From the NCBI GenBank assembly GCA_949840955.1, contig CATKXV010000008.1:56007-120006 (forward strand): 64,000 nt of DNA, given 5' to 3'. Each line of letters opens with the position of its first letter. Positions within the stretch are counted from its first letter, which is position 1. The translations under genes were made by a program, and so were the position numbers. This document shows, piece after piece, positions 41,346 through 49,746 of the stretch. The notes below the pieces were generated by a model. The model saw only the letters and a program-made list of their open reading frames with translations. It searched no databases and was not told where the DNA came from. Source of the stretch: an uncultured Anaeroplasmataceae bacterium. Its GTDB lineage: Bacteria > Bacillota_I > Bacilli_A > Acholeplasmatales > Anaeroplasmataceae.

Positions 41346-43079
41346 ATGTTTAAGCTATATAAAAAATATTTGAAAAAATACAAAAAGCATGTTATTTTAG
41401 GACCATTATTTAAATTAGTAGAGGCTATATTTGAGCTTCTTGTGCCACTGATTATTGCAAGAATGATTAATGAGGGATTAAATAATACCATTTTAACAGA
41501 AGAAGAAAGAATTCAATTTATTTTACAAAATGGAGGTCTATTATTTTTATTTGCAGGTATTGGCTTGTGCTCAACTTTAGTATGTCAATTTTTTGCATCT
41601 AGAGCATCACAAGGCTTTGGAACAGCCTTAAGGGATGATTTATATGCCCATATCAACACTTTATCCTTTAAGGAGCTAGATCAATTTGGAGCATCTTCCC
41701 TATTAACACGAATGAATTCAGATATCAATAATTTACAGCAAAGTGTGGCTATGCTCATAAGGCTAGTCGTTAGAGCACCATTTTTAGTTGTTGGTGCAAC
41801 CATTTTATCCTTTATGGTTTCCTGGAAGGCAGGGCTTATCTTTTTAGGAACGGGTATTCTATTATTTATGATTATATTTTTTATTATGTTTTATACGATA
41901 CCCAAAAATAAAAAGGCTCAGGAAAAGCTAGATACAATTACATCCATTACAAAGGAGAATTTGAGTGGAAACCGTGTAGTCCGTGCCTTTTCAAGGCAGG
42001 CCTTAGAATTTCAACGCTTCATTGATGAGAATGTATCCTTAAAAAATCTTTTGGCCAAGCTTGGAAAAATCAACGCGCTTTTGAACCCTATGACCTTTAT
42101 TGTTACGAATCTAGCTATTGTAGGAGTACTTTATTTAAGTGGCTATGAATTTCAATTGGGTGGGTTAAATCAAGGAGATATTACATCCCTGTACAACTAT
42201 CTGTTACAAATCCAATTGGCGATTATGGTGGTTGCAAACCTTGTTGTTATCTTTACTAAGGCAAGTGCCTCAGCTGGAAGAGTGAATGAGGTATTTCAAA
42301 CAAGAAGCTCTATCATTGAAGGAAAGGAAACCACACCTAAAACGACAGTACCCTTTGTTTTTCAAGATGTGAGCTTTTGTTATAATGAAAATGCAAAGCC
42401 TGCCATTTCTCATGCGTCCTTTACCATTTCTTCTGGGATGACCGTAGGCGTTATTGGTGGAACAGGCTCAGGAAAAACGACATTAGTTCATCTGATGCAT
42501 CGTTTCTATGATGTAATGGATGGAAGTCTTCTTTTTTATGGAAGAAGCATTAAAGAGTATAGCAGAGAATTTCTAGATCAGCAAATTGCTTTGGTTATGC
42601 AAAAGGCTGTACTTTTTAGTGGAACCATCAAGGATAATTTATTGTGGGGAAATAAAGAAGCCTCCAATGAAGCAATAAGAAGTGCTTTAGAAGCCTCAAT
42701 GAGCTTTGAGTTTGTGGATAAGCTCGAAGCTAAGGAGGATACGGTTTTATATCAAGGTGGCTCCAATTTAAGTGGTGGTCAGAAGCAAAGATTATCTATC
42801 GCTAGAGCGTTAATAAAGAATAGTCCGATATTGATATTAGATGATTCCTCTAGTGCCTTGGATTATAAGACAGAGTTAAACCTAAGAAAAAATATAAAGG
42901 CTTTAAATAAAACAACCATACTTATTTCTCAAAGAGCCTCATCGATTCTGCATGCTGATTTAATATTAGTATTAGATCAGGGCCATATTGTAGGTCAAGG
43001 TAAGCATGAGGAGCTATTAGCCACCTGTCCTGTTTACCAAGAAATCTGTGATTCACAGGATTTAGGAGGTGAGTTCTAA
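41346..43079 (+). CDS. Heterodimeric ABC exporter, subunit with non-catalytic Walker B
   Basis: This is a half-transporter: about six transmembrane helices (~15-310) followed by a nucleotide-binding domain (~335-575). Walker A is GGTGSGKTT, the signature is LSGGQKQR, and Walker B reads ILILDDSS, so the catalytic Glu after the Walker B Asp is replaced by Asp. That substitution is typical of one half of heterodimeric exporters of the TM287/288 or BmrCD kind. The ORF track starts at 41334, but GGGTGAGAG directly precedes the ATG at 41346, which gives MFKLYKKYLKKYKKH, so I use that start. It overlaps the next subunit by 1 bp (TAATG). The likely role is export of drugs, lipids or peptides; the substrate cannot be told. 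Probably controlled by the divergent LysR protein. Confidence 0.92.
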   Translation: MFKLYKKYLKKYKKHVILGPLFKLVEAIFELLVPLIIARMINEGLNNTILTEEERIQFILQNGGLLFLFAGIGLCSTLVCQFFASRASQGFGTALRDDLYAHINTLSFKELDQFGASSLLTRMNSDINNLQQSVAMLIRLVVRAPFLVVGATILSFMVSWKAGLIFLGTGILLFMIIFFIMFYTIPKNKKAQEKLDTITSITKENLSGNRVVRAFSRQALEFQRFIDENVSLKNLLAKLGKINALLNPMTFIVTNLAIVGVLYLSGYEFQLGGLNQGDITSLYNYLLQIQLAIMVVANLVVIFTKASASAGRVNEVFQTRSSIIEGKETTPKTTVPFVFQDVSFCYNENAKPAISHASFTISSGMTVGVIGGTGSGKTTLVHLMHRFYDVMDGSLLFYGRSIKEYSREFLDQQIALVMQKAVLFSGTIKDNLLWGNKEASNEAIRSALEASMSFEFVDKLEAKEDTVLYQGGSNLSGGQKQRLSIARALIKNSPILILDDSSSALDYKTELNLRKNIKALNKTTILISQRASSILHADLILVLDQGHIVGQGKHEELLATCPVYQEICDSQDLGGEF

Positions 43080-44821
43080 TGCAAAATAATAGTAAGTCTA
43101 TGCTAAAAAGAATTCTAATATATACGAAAAAATATAAGTTTATTTTAATTTTAGCCTTTATTTTTTCCATACTTTATGTATCTGCAACATTATATGCACC
43201 CAAATTAGTAGGAGAAGCCATTGATCAGTTTCAAAATTCACTTGCTTTTCAAATGGAAGATATTTATTGGATTGTTTTAGAATTATTAATCATTGTCATT
43301 TTAGGTGCATTTTTTGGTTGGTTTATGAATGCCTTATTAAATAAAGTAACCTACTCTATCGTTAAGGACTTAAGAGTTGATGCCTTTCATAAAGTTTTAA
43401 ACGTTCCAGTTTCCTACTTGGATTCTCATTTATCAGGAGATATTTTAACGAGAATTATTTCAGATACAGATCAAGTATCTGAGGGATTACTTCAAGGCTT
43501 TTCTCAAGCCTTAACAGGCATTATAACGATTGTTGTTACGATCGTAATGATGCTAATTATAAAATGGGAAATTGCCTTAGTTGTTATCATTCTTACACCG
43601 CTATCCTTATTTGTGGCAGCATTTATATCGAAAAGAAGCTTTAAAACCTTTAAAGCTCAAGCTCAAATTAAAGGAGAAATGGGCGGGTTCTTAAATGAGA
43701 TGATCACAAATCAAAAAATGGTTATTGCCTATCACCAAGAAGTTATAAATATAGATAAATTCCAAAAAATAGATTCAAATCTTTATGAGGTAGGAATCAA
43801 AGCTCAATTTAATTCATCCTTAACCAATCCAACAACTCGTTTTGTTAACGCAATTGTATATGCAAGTGTAGCTACAATAGGCGCGATATTGATTATTAAA
43901 AATCTTGCTCTAGGCTTTGGAATTGGCGGTTTGACAGCATTTTTGACCTATGCAAGTCAATATACAAAGCCATTTAATGAAATCTCAGGAGTAGCCACAG
44001 AACTATCCAATTCTTTTGCAAGTCTTAGACGTGTTTTTGAGCTTATTGATGAAAAGGAAATGGAAGATGAAGCAGTAAAGGGGTCTTTAGAAATTAAAGA
44101 AGGCAGTGTAGAATTTAAAGATGTTTGCTTTAGATATATAGAAGATAAGCCTTTGATTGAAAATTTAAATATAGATATAAAGCCTGGAATGAAGGTGGCA
44201 ATTGTTGGACCTACAGGCTGTGGAAAAACAACTTTAATCAATTTATTAATGCGTTTTTATGATATTCATCAGGGAGAAATATTGATTGATGGGAAAAGTA
44301 TTATGGAGTTTTCTAAGGATAGCCTAAGAAAACAAATTGGACTTGTACTACAGGAAACATGGCTTTTTAAAGGAACTGTATTTGATAATATAGCCTATGC
44401 TAAAAATGATGCAACTTTAGAAGATGTAGTAGAGGCAGCAAAAATGGCATATGTCGATGATTTTATTTCTAAGCTTCCTAAAGGGTATCAAACAATTATA
44501 TCGGATGATGATGGTGTATCTGTGGGTCAAAAGCAACTTCTTTGTATTGCAAGACTTATGCTTAGATTACCTAAAATACTTATCTTAGATGAAGCAACCT
44601 CAAATATTGATACAAGAACAGAAGTAATGGTTCAAAAGGCTTTTCATAAAATGATGGAAGGCAGAACGTCATTTATTATTGCCCATCGATTATCTACCAT
44701 TAGAAATGCAGATAAGATATTAGTTATGCAAAATGGGACAATTGTAGAACAAGGAACACATGATGAATTGTTGATTGCTAATGGATTTTATAAGAAATTA
44801 TATGAATCACAATTTGAATGA
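43079..44821 (+). CDS. Heterodimeric ABC exporter, catalytic subunit with degenerate signature motif
   Basis: This partner half-transporter has six transmembrane helices (~15-300) and a nucleotide-binding domain (~340-575). Walker A is GPTGCGKTT and Walker B with its Glu is ILILDEATSNID, while the signature reads VSVGQKQ rather than LSGGQ. Paired with the upstream subunit, one composite site is consensus (Walker A/B here plus LSGGQ there) and the other is degenerate (DD Walker B there plus VSVGQ here), as in TM287/288-type exporters. The H-loop (IIAHRLST) is present. Translation is coupled to the upstream gene (TAATG). A strong bidirectional terminator follows. Confidence 0.93.
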   Translation: MQNNSKSMLKRILIYTKKYKFILILAFIFSILYVSATLYAPKLVGEAIDQFQNSLAFQMEDIYWIVLELLIIVILGAFFGWFMNALLNKVTYSIVKDLRVDAFHKVLNVPVSYLDSHLSGDILTRIISDTDQVSEGLLQGFSQALTGIITIVVTIVMMLIIKWEIALVVIILTPLSLFVAAFISKRSFKTFKAQAQIKGEMGGFLNEMITNQKMVIAYHQEVINIDKFQKIDSNLYEVGIKAQFNSSLTNPTTRFVNAIVYASVATIGAILIIKNLALGFGIGGLTAFLTYASQYTKPFNEISGVATELSNSFASLRRVFELIDEKEMEDEAVKGSLEIKEGSVEFKDVCFRYIEDKPLIENLNIDIKPGMKVAIVGPTGCGKTTLINLLMRFYDIHQGEILIDGKSIMEFSKDSLRKQIGLVLQETWLFKGTVFDNIAYAKNDATLEDVVEAAKMAYVDDFISKLPKGYQTIISDDDGVSVGQKQLLCIARLMLRLPKILILDEATSNIDTRTEVMVQKAFHKMMEGRTSFIIAHRLSTIRNADKILVMQNGTIVEQGTHDELLIANGFYKKLYESQFE

Positions 44822-44860
44822 TTTTTAAATCAGTGAGGATATGAAATAAGTAGAAGAGGA

Positions 44861-44902
44861 ATAAAATATAGGGCTATCTTTTGGGATAGCCCTATATTTT
44901 AT
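44861..44902. terminator. Strong bidirectional terminator
   Basis: A perfect 18-bp stem (ATAAAATATAGGGCTATC with GATAGCCCTATATTTTAT) around a 6-nt loop lies between the convergent ABC exporter and AAA ATPase genes and can serve both. Confidence 0.9.
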
Positions 44903-44909
44903 ATACAAT

Positions 44910-46199
44910 TTAATTTTTTAGACAAGCTAAAGGAACAATATACACACCAGTATCACTTTGATATGCAAATTTATTTTTTGTTACTACCATTAAAAATGCT
45001 GGTTTTCCTGTTTTATCACAATCAATATCATTTGCTATTGAAATCAAGTTTTTGCAGGCTTGTTGGATATCCTCTTCATTTCCAAGCTTTACCTCTATAA
45101 GAGCCCAACTACCATCTGAAAATTGAATTACAGCGTCAGCCTCTCTTTTTTTTGAGTCTCGATATTTATATACTTGAGCACCGATGGTATCACAATAGAT
45201 TCGAAGGTCTCTAATTACAAGAGATTCAAATAGAAATCCAAAGGTTGTTATATCCTTAAAAAGACTTTGTGGAGTTAAACCGAGTGCTGCCGCACCGATG
45301 GAAGGATCAATAAAATGACGCGTATTCTTAGATCGAATAGCTGTTTTACTTCTAAGATTCGGATTCCATGCAGGAAGTTCTTCAATTACATAGAGGTTCT
45401 TCAGTGCATTGATATATTTAGCAAAGATATCTTTATCAAATGTTTCATCTGCTGAGGAACAATCTGCACGTAATGTCTCATCCGAAGCTGGAATTGATAC
45501 GTTTCTTGCATAGGAGCGCATAACCTTACGCGCGCGTTGTTCATCCTTGCGTATCGTAATATCTTTTAATGAAAATATATCTTCACAAACTACCATTTCA
45601 TAGTAGTCTTTTGCTTGTTGAAGCGCAATGCTATAATTTTGTTTCATTGCAAGAGGCCATCCACCTCGACACACATAAAATGCATAATCGTTAATGGATT
45701 TGTCTGAAAAAGAAGGCTTGAAAATTCCATTCTTTAAATCCATCAAAGAAACACTTCCATTACTTTCGCCACTTTCAAATAAAGACATAGTACGCATCAT
45801 TTTTTTTACAATTCGACCATTCCCTGTATGCCTTACACCATAATCATCTATATCTTCGTTTTTTTCTTTATCACTTACACTTCCAGTAAGAATATACTGC
45901 CCAAAATTTCCAGTTTTGTCTACTTCGTATTTGATTTGATCCCAAATAAATGAAACGTGCTGCCACTCATCTATAAGTATAGGCTTTTCACCCAAATTCA
46001 GAAATTGACTTGGAGCTATTTTAGCCAATCCTATATAATCTTTTCTTGTATCTAAAGGCATCAAATCAATCAGTGTCCTACTAAAACGTTTAGCAGTGGT
46101 TGATTTTCCACACCATTTAGGGCCTACAACAACTACGCATCCTTTACTTTTTAATGCAAAATCTAGTATTTCATCAAACAATCTTTTTATATATTCCAT
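44910..46199 (-). CDS. AAA-type ATPase with DUF4143 domain
   Basis: The 429-residue protein has an N-terminal AAA_14-like ATPase part: Walker A GPKWCGKST (~25-33), Walker B LIDEWQ (~96), and sensor-like YILTGSVS. The C-terminal half matches the DUF4143 pattern, ending in a nuclease-like ALIEVKLG motif (~370). Proteins of this kind are common, often mobile, and of unclear function; links to toxin-like or DNA-related roles are not shown here. GAGGTGA precedes the ATG. The gene contains several GCGCGC/CGC-rich spots (for example around 45525-45540), unlike the neighbouring AT-biased genes, which suggests acquisition by transfer. Four 23-bp tandem repeats lie just upstream. Confidence 0.9.
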   Translation of the reverse strand: MEYIKRLFDEILDFALKSKGCVVVVGPKWCGKSTTAKRFSRTLIDLMPLDTRKDYIGLAKIAPSQFLNLGEKPILIDEWQHVSFIWDQIKYEVDKTGNFGQYILTGSVSDKEKNEDIDDYGVRHTGNGRIVKKMMRTMSLFESGESNGSVSLMDLKNGIFKPSFSDKSINDYAFYVCRGGWPLAMKQNYSIALQQAKDYYEMVVCEDIFSLKDITIRKDEQRARKVMRSYARNVSIPASDETLRADCSSADETFDKDIFAKYINALKNLYVIEELPAWNPNLRSKTAIRSKNTRHFIDPSIGAAALGLTPQSLFKDITTFGFLFESLVIRDLRIYCDTIGAQVYKYRDSKKREADAVIQFSDGSWALIEVKLGNEEDIQQACKNLISIANDIDCDKTGKPAFLMVVTKNKFAYQSDTGVYIVPLACLKN

Positions 46200-46230
46200 A
46201 ATTTATCTCACCTCTTATATATTTTAATAG

Positions 46231-46320
46231 AAATCGGAAGAAAAGTAAAGAATAAATCGGAAGAAAAATAAAAAATAAATCGGAAGAAAAATGAAAAATA
46301 AATCGGAAGAAAAAGAATTA
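46231..46320. repeat. Four tandem 23-bp repeats upstream of the AAA/DUF4143 gene
   Basis: AAATCGGAAGAAAA begins at 46231, 46254, 46277 and 46300, exactly 23 bp apart. The first three full units differ at only a few positions, and the fourth diverges after its first half. They sit 31 bp upstream of the ATPase start codon, in its probable promoter region, and just downstream of the LuxR-type gene. There are no spacers, so this is not a CRISPR array. Confidence 0.9.
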
Positions 46321-46333
46321 TGAATATAAAATG

Positions 46334-46368
46334 AAAGTGGAATGACTAAATCTCAATCATTCCACTTT
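46334..46368 (-). terminator. Terminator hairpin of the LuxR-type HTH gene
   Basis: AAAGTGGAATGA and TCATTCCACTTT form a perfect 12-bp stem with an 11-nt loop; on the minus strand it is followed by TTTCATTTTAT. The stem overlaps the last codons of the gene. Confidence 0.75.
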
Positions 46369-46552
46369 TGGCTAACAATATAATTGCTTGAGTTCTACTA
46401 GCAACCCCTAGTTTTCCAATCACATTGGAAATGTGATTTCTTACGGTTTTATCACTTATATGTAGTTTATCAGCAATTGATTTTGTTGTTTCATTTTGAA
46501 TTAATAATTTAAAAATTTCTAGCTCTCTAGGAGTTAAAAAATGACCATTCAT
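46346..46552 (-). CDS. Stand-alone LuxR/GerE-type helix-turn-helix protein
   Basis: The 68-residue product is almost entirely a LuxR-type DNA-binding domain: LTPRELEIFKLL opens it and 'IADKLHISDKTVRNHISNV' is the helix-turn-helix. It has no receiver or ligand-binding domain, so it resembles GerE of Bacillus in size. GGAGGT lies 5 bases before the ATG, supporting expression. It is flanked by an unrelated ATPase (same strand, downstream) and a divergent four-helix protein. Its targets are unknown. Confidence 0.85.
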   Translation of the reverse strand: MNGHFLTPRELEIFKLLIQNETTKSIADKLHISDKTVRNHISNVIGKLGVASRTQAIILLAKSGMIEI

Positions 46553-46680
46553 AGGGAACCTCCATTATTTCCATTTTATTGTATGTGAAAAAGAACAAAA
46601 ATGTTTCTATTTTCTCTTATTTTTATAAAAAAATCAGTTGAGTAGGGTATCCAAATCCGATTTTTGGAATAAACTCCTCA

Positions 46681-46697
46681 TATATGGAAACCATATA
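46681..46697. promoter_or_regulatory. Short perfect inverted repeat before the four-helix protein gene
   Basis: TATATGG-AAA-CCATATA is a perfect 7-bp inverted repeat, directly upstream of the ribosome binding site AGGAGGA. It could be an operator or a short RNA hairpin; nothing else identifies it. Confidence 0.4.
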
Positions 46698-46713
46698 GGT
46701 AGGAGGAATATGT

Positions 46714-47148
46714 ATGATTGAGCCAGATACAATAAAACTATTAAGAGAATGTGATTTAGGAATAAAAATGGGAGTTTCTGCCATAGAAGATGTACTAGAT
46801 TATGTCAAGGATGATCATTTTAGAACCTTGTTACTTGATTGTAAAAAGAAGCATGAAACTCTAAAAGAGGAGATTGTAGAGCTACTTCATAATTATCAGG
46901 ATGAGGGTAAAAATCCAAATCCTATGGTAAAAGGCATGTCTTGGGTGAAAACCAATGCCAAATTAAGAATGAAGGAATCAGATAATACAATTGCAGATTT
47001 GATAACCGATGGCTGTAATACGGGCGTAAAATCCTTAAATCGCTATTTAAACCAATATAAAGCAGCCGATGAGGTTACAAAGGATATTACAAAGCGATTG
47101 ATTCATATAGAAGAGCGCTTAACAACTACGATTAGAGGATATTTATAA
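46714..47148 (+). CDS. Small ferritin-like/four-helix-bundle protein of unknown function
   Basis: The 144-residue product is predicted from its heptad-like pattern to be mostly helical, with four helices separated near residues 40, 75 and 100, and no signal peptide. It resembles the DUF2383/ferritin-like group: 'LLRECDLGIKMGVSAIEDVL' and 'HFRTLLLDCKKKHETLKEEI' look like the first two helices. Acidic and His residues that could bind metal are present (E, H in the second helix), but no confident diiron motif is seen. GGAGGA precedes the ATG, and a terminator overlaps its stop, so it is a single-gene unit. Confidence 0.75.
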   Translation: MIEPDTIKLLRECDLGIKMGVSAIEDVLDYVKDDHFRTLLLDCKKKHETLKEEIVELLHNYQDEGKNPNPMVKGMSWVKTNAKLRMKESDNTIADLITDGCNTGVKSLNRYLNQYKAADEVTKDITKRLIHIEERLTTTIRGYL

Positions 47149-47175
47149 AACGCAAGGCTTTGCGTTTTATTTTTT
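47147..47175 (+). terminator. Intrinsic terminator
   Basis: AAAACGCAA and TTGCGTTTT pair around GGCT and are followed by ATTTTTTG. The stem begins in the stop codon of the four-helix protein. Confidence 0.9.
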
Positions 47176-47281
47176 GCTTATTTTTTTAATAATTCTAAGA
47201 TTCTTAGATAAATTCTTTAAATTTTGTATGTACTTTTTTCTCTATAAGAATTAGAATTAAAGCAGAAAGGTGGGAAAGACT

Positions 47282-48523
47282 ATGGCAAAGTCCATTGGTA
47301 AATTTATTTCAAGTTTAAGAAAGGCAAACGGCTATACACAGGAATCGTTGGCTGAAGTTTTAGGAGTGTCGAATAAAACCATTTCTAGCTGGGAAACAGA
47401 TAAATCATCTCCAGATCTATCCATATTACCTATTCTAGCAGACCTATTTCATGTTAGCTGTGATGAGCTTTTACGAGGGGAAAGAATCCCCAATTCCAAA
47501 TTAGAAGAAGAACAATCCTTGGGAACGAAAACAAAGAATCTAATCCTTAAGCGAATCCTATTGAAATATAGGAATATGGTATATATCTCTGTAGCTATAT
47601 TTTTAGTATTTCTGATTTTCTTTATTGCAGGCTTTTTTCTTGTTCCACGTACCTTGGGAATAGTTTTTCTTGTATTGTCGGTATGTATTTATATAGGTGG
47701 TATTGTATTTTCCTATATTACCTATACCTCAGTGGATACAAAGGTTCTAGAGGAGGAGCCCCATCCGATATTTATGAGGTATATGTTAAAATATAGTACC
47801 TTCCTCAAATGCTTATATTCCTTATTTCTATTTTCCTCATATTTTTGTTATGAAGCAAATAAGAAGCTGAAAATGGATGAGAGGTATAAGCTAAATCAAG
47901 AAGAGCTTCAACGGCTAGCCTATAATTTTAGACTGAAGAAAATTATGCTATTCTGTTTTGTTGGCATGGTTCTAGTTCTTTTTAGTGCTTTTGCAATTTA
48001 TAATTTTACACCCCTTACGCTTTATAAATATACGAAGGATGAAATTAAAGAACAGATTTATGATGTTCAATTTAATAAAAAGGAAGAAGTAAATTTAGGT
48101 ATATCCTTTGAGAATAATCACTATAACTTTAGTGTAGAACTACCTAGAGCATATCAGGATATTTCTTTTCCTGAAACTTATGTTTTGGATATCTTTTTTG
48201 GATCACAAGAGGAGCTATCCTCTATTTCTAAGACATCTGATTCTATTTTCACCATCCTATATCATGAGGAAACCTGTGATATTTATGTAGAGGATTTTAA
48301 ACTTTTTACACTCTATCAACAAGAAACAAAAAATAAAACAGTCTATTTTGCCTATGAGGATGAAAGGCTGATTGAGGATTTCAATAAGGAATACTATCTT
48401 GTAGCAGATGCACAAAATCGAACGATAGGATCAAGATTAACATGGTTCCTTGTAGGTTTATGCCCTTTGGTTTTTATTCTAATCGTAGGAATCTATTTTC
48501 TAAAAAGAAAAAGAATTCTTTAA
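47282..48523 (+). CDS. XRE-family HTH regulator fused to a membrane domain
   Basis: Residues ~5-65 form a Cro/C1-type helix-turn-helix ('YTQESLAEVLGVSNKTISSWE'-like region), followed by about five transmembrane helices: a pair near residues 95-150, two more near 170-245, and one at the C-terminus (LTWFLVGLCPLVFILIVGIYF). An extracytoplasmic segment of ~120 residues lies between the last two. I use the ATG at 47282 rather than the GTG at 47270, because AGAAAGGTGG sits just upstream of the ATG. Such proteins are thought to sense envelope signals and act on nearby genes, but the target is not evident. A palindrome CTAAGATTCTTAG (47195-47207) upstream could be its operator. Confidence 0.85.
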   Translation: MAKSIGKFISSLRKANGYTQESLAEVLGVSNKTISSWETDKSSPDLSILPILADLFHVSCDELLRGERIPNSKLEEEQSLGTKTKNLILKRILLKYRNMVYISVAIFLVFLIFFIAGFFLVPRTLGIVFLVLSVCIYIGGIVFSYITYTSVDTKVLEEEPHPIFMRYMLKYSTFLKCLYSLFLFSSYFCYEANKKLKMDERYKLNQEELQRLAYNFRLKKIMLFCFVGMVLVLFSAFAIYNFTPLTLYKYTKDEIKEQIYDVQFNKKEEVNLGISFENNHYNFSVELPRAYQDISFPETYVLDIFFGSQEELSSISKTSDSIFTILYHEETCDIYVEDFKLFTLYQQETKNKTVYFAYEDERLIEDFNKEYYLVADAQNRTIGSRLTWFLVGLCPLVFILIVGIYFLKRKRIL

Positions 48524-48552
48524 TATGCTCTCCTATAGAGCATATTTTTTTT
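48522..48552 (+). terminator. Intrinsic terminator
   Basis: AATATGCTC and GAGCATATT pair around a short loop, followed by a run of seven Ts, directly after the XRE/membrane gene. Confidence 0.9.
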
Positions 48553-48584
48553 GAAGTTTTCTCATACTAAAATAGGGTGATAAA

Positions 48585-49379
48585 ATGAGACAAACGATTG
48601 TATTTACTGGAGCCACAGGAGGCATAGGAGAAGCCCTTTGTAAGGAATTTATGAAGGATTCGTATACAATCCTTCTTGTTGGACGCAATTTAGAAAAATT
48701 AATAGCCTTACAGCATAAGCTAAAGGATAAGCAGGACATCCTTCTTCTTCCAGTGGATTTAAGGAAAAAGGATGCTTTTTTAGAAATCTATTCCTATGTA
48801 GTGGAAAAGAAGCTGGAGGTTGACATCCTCATCAATGCTGCTGGGTTTGGAATTTATGGAGAATATCTAGACCAAGATATCAGGTCCAATCAGGATTTGA
48901 TTATGGTCAATATCATGAATCTTGTTTGTCTATGCCATGTCTTTGGCAATGAAATGAAAAGAAGAGGGAGAGGATATATCATCAATTTTTCCTCCATTTC
49001 TGCCTTTTTTCCTGGTAAACTTATGGCTACCTATTATGCATCTAAGGCTTTTATTTCATCCTTTAGTATAGCTCTTGCAGAGGAATTGAGGCACGATCAT
49101 GTAGATGTACTTGCTCTATGTCCAGGGGTTGTCGACACTCCATTTTATAAGAAATCTAAATCGGATAGAGCCCATAGCTATCTTTTAGATCGCATGCCCC
49201 CTATCTCCGCTAGAAGGTTTGCCAAAAGGGCTTATCGGGTGATTCAAAGAAGAAAGAAGATGCTTCATATTTCTGGAGTGAAAAATAAAATATGGATTGG
49301 AATAAGTCGATTCCTGCCAGTGCATATTTTAGTTAAAATTATAGGCTTTGTACAAGCAAAAAAAATACCTCCAAAATAG
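48585..49379 (+). CDS. Short-chain dehydrogenase/reductase (SDR)
   Basis: The 264-residue product has the classical SDR features: nucleotide-binding TGATGGIG near the N-terminus, NAAGFG (~87), catalytic Ser in INFSSIS (~140) and the YxxxK pair in TYYASKAF (~153). The next segment, CPGVVDTPFY, fits the PG motif. It should be a cytoplasmic NAD(P)H-dependent oxidoreductase; the substrate cannot be assigned. The C-terminus is basic and somewhat hydrophobic (IWIGISRFLPVHILVKII), as in the YqjQ/DltE-like group, which may associate with the membrane. AGGGTGAT precedes the ATG. It stands between two terminators as its own unit. Confidence 0.93.
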   Translation: MRQTIVFTGATGGIGEALCKEFMKDSYTILLVGRNLEKLIALQHKLKDKQDILLLPVDLRKKDAFLEIYSYVVEKKLEVDILINAAGFGIYGEYLDQDIRSNQDLIMVNIMNLVCLCHVFGNEMKRRGRGYIINFSSISAFFPGKLMATYYASKAFISSFSIALAEELRHDHVDVLALCPGVVDTPFYKKSKSDRAHSYLLDRMPPISARRFAKRAYRVIQRRKKMLHISGVKNKIWIGISRFLPVHILVKIIGFVQAKKIPPK

Positions 49380-49408
49380 ACCTCTAGGGCTTCCTTTTTT
49401 GGAGGTAT
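49362..49408 (-). terminator. Terminator of the asnB-ytfJ-like unit
   Basis: ATACCTCCAAAA and TTTTGGAGGTAT form a perfect 12-bp stem with a loop of about 18-20 nt. On the minus strand it runs into TTTTTTTTG, so it mainly serves the minus-strand genes; the left arm overlaps the end of the SDR gene. Confidence 0.75.
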
Positions 49409-49416
49409 GTATTCAT

Positions 49417-49746
49417 TTAAATTTTTAATCCCTTTAAAACATCATTGATATTTATATTAGACATAAGGCTTGGGATGATGTCAAAGAAATCCTCTTTTGG
49501 AGCCTTATCCTCAAATTTTAATATCGTTACAGTATCATTTTTAATTTGTAGAATACAAACAGGTGTAATCAGTAGAGATCCACTAGAGCCATCTCCTGTA
49601 GTATTTTTAATATCTGTATTGACATTAAAGAAATTTACCTTAACCTTATATACAGGGACAATGCTCAAATTTTCAGTTAACTCTTCCTTTTTTCCAAGCA
49701 TAATCCGTTCATTTAATAATTTTGAAATTAAATCTAAGCTTTCCAT
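49417..49746 (-). CDS. GerW/YtfJ-like protein
   Basis: The 109-residue product matches the YtfJ/GerW pattern by eye: SIVPVYKVKVNFF corresponds to the family's 'VIIPISKVxFGF' strand, and GDGSSGSLLITPVCILQI to 'GGGSGxGVSITPIxFLI'. B. subtilis GerW is a spore-germination protein, but homologues occur in non-sporulating bacteria, so sporulation should not be inferred. The ATG directly follows the asnB stop with no gap, and GGAGATGG lies within the asnB end, so the two are co-translated. The competing antisense ORF (49445-49774) has no ribosome binding site and would overlap asnB. The protein is shorter than B. subtilis GerW, with a minimal N-terminus. Confidence 0.7.
   Translation of the reverse strand: MESLDLISKLLNERIMLGKKEELTENLSIVPVYKVKVNFFNVNTDIKNTTGDGSSGSLLITPVCILQIKNDTVTILKFEDKAPKEDFFDIIPSLMSNININDVLKGLKI

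Noticed and set aside
41276-41491. 71-aa minus-strand ORF upstream of the LysR gene
   Set aside because: It is antisense to the ABC exporter start and has no motif or ribosome binding site.
44910-46199. AAA/DUF4143 gene as part of a defence island or mobile element
   Set aside because: No integrase, transposase, restriction or toxin-antitoxin gene lies beside it; only base composition hints at transfer.
46231-46320. CRISPR-like repeat
   Set aside because: Units are contiguous at 23 bp with no unique spacers, and no cas gene is present.
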